Source: Flavobacteriaceae bacterium
GTDB taxonomy: Bacteria; Bacteroidota; Bacteroidia; Flavobacteriales; Flavobacteriaceae
Assembly: GCA_027073495.1 (NCBI GenBank)
Contig: JALSVQ010000164.1
Coordinates: forward strand, 24,845 to 88,844
DNA length: 64,000 nt
Direction of reading: 5' to 3'
The notes below the pieces were generated by a model. That model was given only the letters and a program-made list of their open reading frames with translations, had not been told where the DNA came from and ran no database searches. Positions 63,331-64,000 of this stretch are shown here, piece by piece. A program made the translations under genes and the position numbers. The number at the start of each line of letters is the position of its first letter. Within the stretch, counting starts at the first letter, position 1.

Positions 63331-64000
63331 ATGCTTAAAACATTAATAATTGAAGACGAAATATATATTAGAAAAGGACTTCGAACAATGATTGATAGTC
63401 TCGAAAAAAATATAGTTATACTAGGAGAATGCGGAACAGTTAAAGAATCTATCGTTGTTGCTAAATCTACAAAACCAGATTTGATTTTTCTTGATATCAA
63501 TTTAACCGATGGAAATGCCTTTGATTTTTTAGAACAAACCAACGAACTTGATTTTAAAGTTATTTTTATAACAGCTTATGAGCAATATGCACTACTAGCT
63601 CTCAAAAATGGCGCTGTAGATTATATTCTAAAACCTGTAGATATTGAAGAGTTAGAAGCGGCAATAGACAAAGCAATTGTTTTGAACAGTAGCACAGAAA
63701 AAGAGCATTTGAAAATTGTAAAAAATCAATTGATTAATAATAAAAAAGACAAAATAGTTATACGAATTCAAGAAGGGTTTCAAGTGATTAGGCTAGAAGA
63801 CCTTATCTATTGCAATTCTGATAAAGGCTATACCACTTTTAATTTAGCTAATGGAAAATCGTATCTGGTTTCTAAACCTATTAAAGAATTTGAATCTCAA
63901 TTACCTAATGAGACATTCTTTAGAACACATCAATCCTATATTGTAAATATTAATTATATAGACAAATATGACAAAACGGGTTATATATACCTGAAATCTG
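63331..64000 (+). CDS. LytTR-family response regulator, cut by the window edge
   Basis: At least 223 codons. REC domain MLKTLIIEDEIYIRKGL, phosphoacceptor Asp55 in LIFLDINLTDG, switch Thr in IFITAYEQYAL, Lys in ILKPVDIEEL; then the start of a LytTR domain (VIRLEDLIYCNSDKGYTT, and FFRTHQSYIVNINYI). The frame starts at ATG 63331, one base after the kinase stop codon, and remains open to base 64000, so the DNA-binding domain is incomplete here. Confidence 0.9.
   Translation, partial: MLKTLIIEDEIYIRKGLRTMIDSLEKNIVILGECGTVKESIVVAKSTKPDLIFLDINLTDGNAFDFLEQTNELDFKVIFITAYEQYALLALKNGAVDYILKPVDIEELEAAIDKAIVLNSSTEKEHLKIVKNQLINNKKDKIVIRIQEGFQVIRLEDLIYCNSDKGYTTFNLANGKSYLVSKPIKEFESQLPNETFFRTHQSYIVNINYIDKYDKTGYIYLKS

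Noticed and set aside
1-64000. CRISPR arrays, rRNA or tRNA genes, transposases and prophage genes
   Set aside because: None recognised; the only sizeable repeats are the 115-bp pair and short operator-like repeats.

Overview
The window is a continuous chromosomal stretch from a low-GC member of the Bacteroidota, most likely a Flavobacteriaceae species. Evidence: AT-rich coding sequence; gene starts without strong Shine-Dalgarno sites but with promoters of the Bacteroidota form TTG-N17-21-TAnnTTTG (upstream of menB, queA, recQ and prfC); bacillithiol genes bshA and bshC; menaquinone genes; FabV-type enoyl reductase; LytS/LytTR two-component systems; and the long, insertion-containing signal peptidase I typical of the phylum. 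I see no rRNA, tRNA, CRISPR array, transposase or prophage. The content is core metabolism and envelope biology, with several broken genes.

Layout. 1-1.8 kb (-): secreted reprolysin-like metalloprotease, frameshifted at a run of nine T (A on the coding strand) and cut by the window edge. 2.1-7.5 kb (+): kdnA, menD, cvfB-like, menB and a SPOR-like protein. 7.6-11.9 kb: MazG-like pyrophosphohydrolase (-), then crcB, queA, a cation/proton antiporter and a small exported protein (+). 12-22.6 kb (-): phosphoethanolamine transferase with an overlapping GDPD-like gene, fabV, a five-repeat DUF349 protein, aroE, two tandem DUF368 (PopT-type) transporters, a TerC-like protein, a lipoprotein and an XRE regulator. 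22.8-31.1 kb (+): M14 peptidase, Lrp regulator, bshA, a MepA-like peptidase, a PrcB-like lipoprotein, kdnB, a membrane protein, a stand-alone CZB zinc domain, an outer-membrane-type protein and a frameshifted rhomboid N-domain-like gene bracketed by a 115-bp direct repeat.

31.2-50.7 kb (-): LytTR regulator and LytS-type kinase, a TPR-DUF2141 protein, haem-binding protein, bshC, methyltransferase, rimO, lepB, DUF5683 protein, parB, parA, a dienoyl-CoA-reductase-like SDR, menE, a CPBP protease, menC, SRPBCC and UPF0173 proteins, lptB, tatC and kdsD. 50.9-56 kb: recQ (+), alpha/beta hydrolase (-), a 41-aa membrane peptide (+) and prfC (+). 56-60.4 kb (-): flavin-binding protein, Cys/Met PLP enzyme, queE, psuG, and psuK with an in-frame stop. 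60.4-64 kb (+): BtpA-family protein, a 59-aa membrane protein, and a TPR-LytS kinase with its LytTR regulator, the last cut by the window edge.

How the genes work together. Several pathways are scattered through the window. Menaquinone synthesis has menD and menB at one end and menE and menC 40 kb away. Bacillithiol has bshA and bshC. LPS inner-core and envelope chemistry has kdsD (Kdo precursor), kdnB plus kdnA (conversion of Kdo to 8-amino-Kdo), lptB (LPS export), a CptA/EptA-like phosphoethanolamine transferase and two undecaprenyl-phosphate translocase homologues. The most noteworthy observations are the kdnA/kdnB pair, matching 21-bp-period direct repeats near both LytTR systems, the repeat-bracketed broken rhomboid-like gene, three separate gene lesions, a RecQ lacking its zinc cysteines, and a zinc-sensor-like CZB protein downstream of kdnB.
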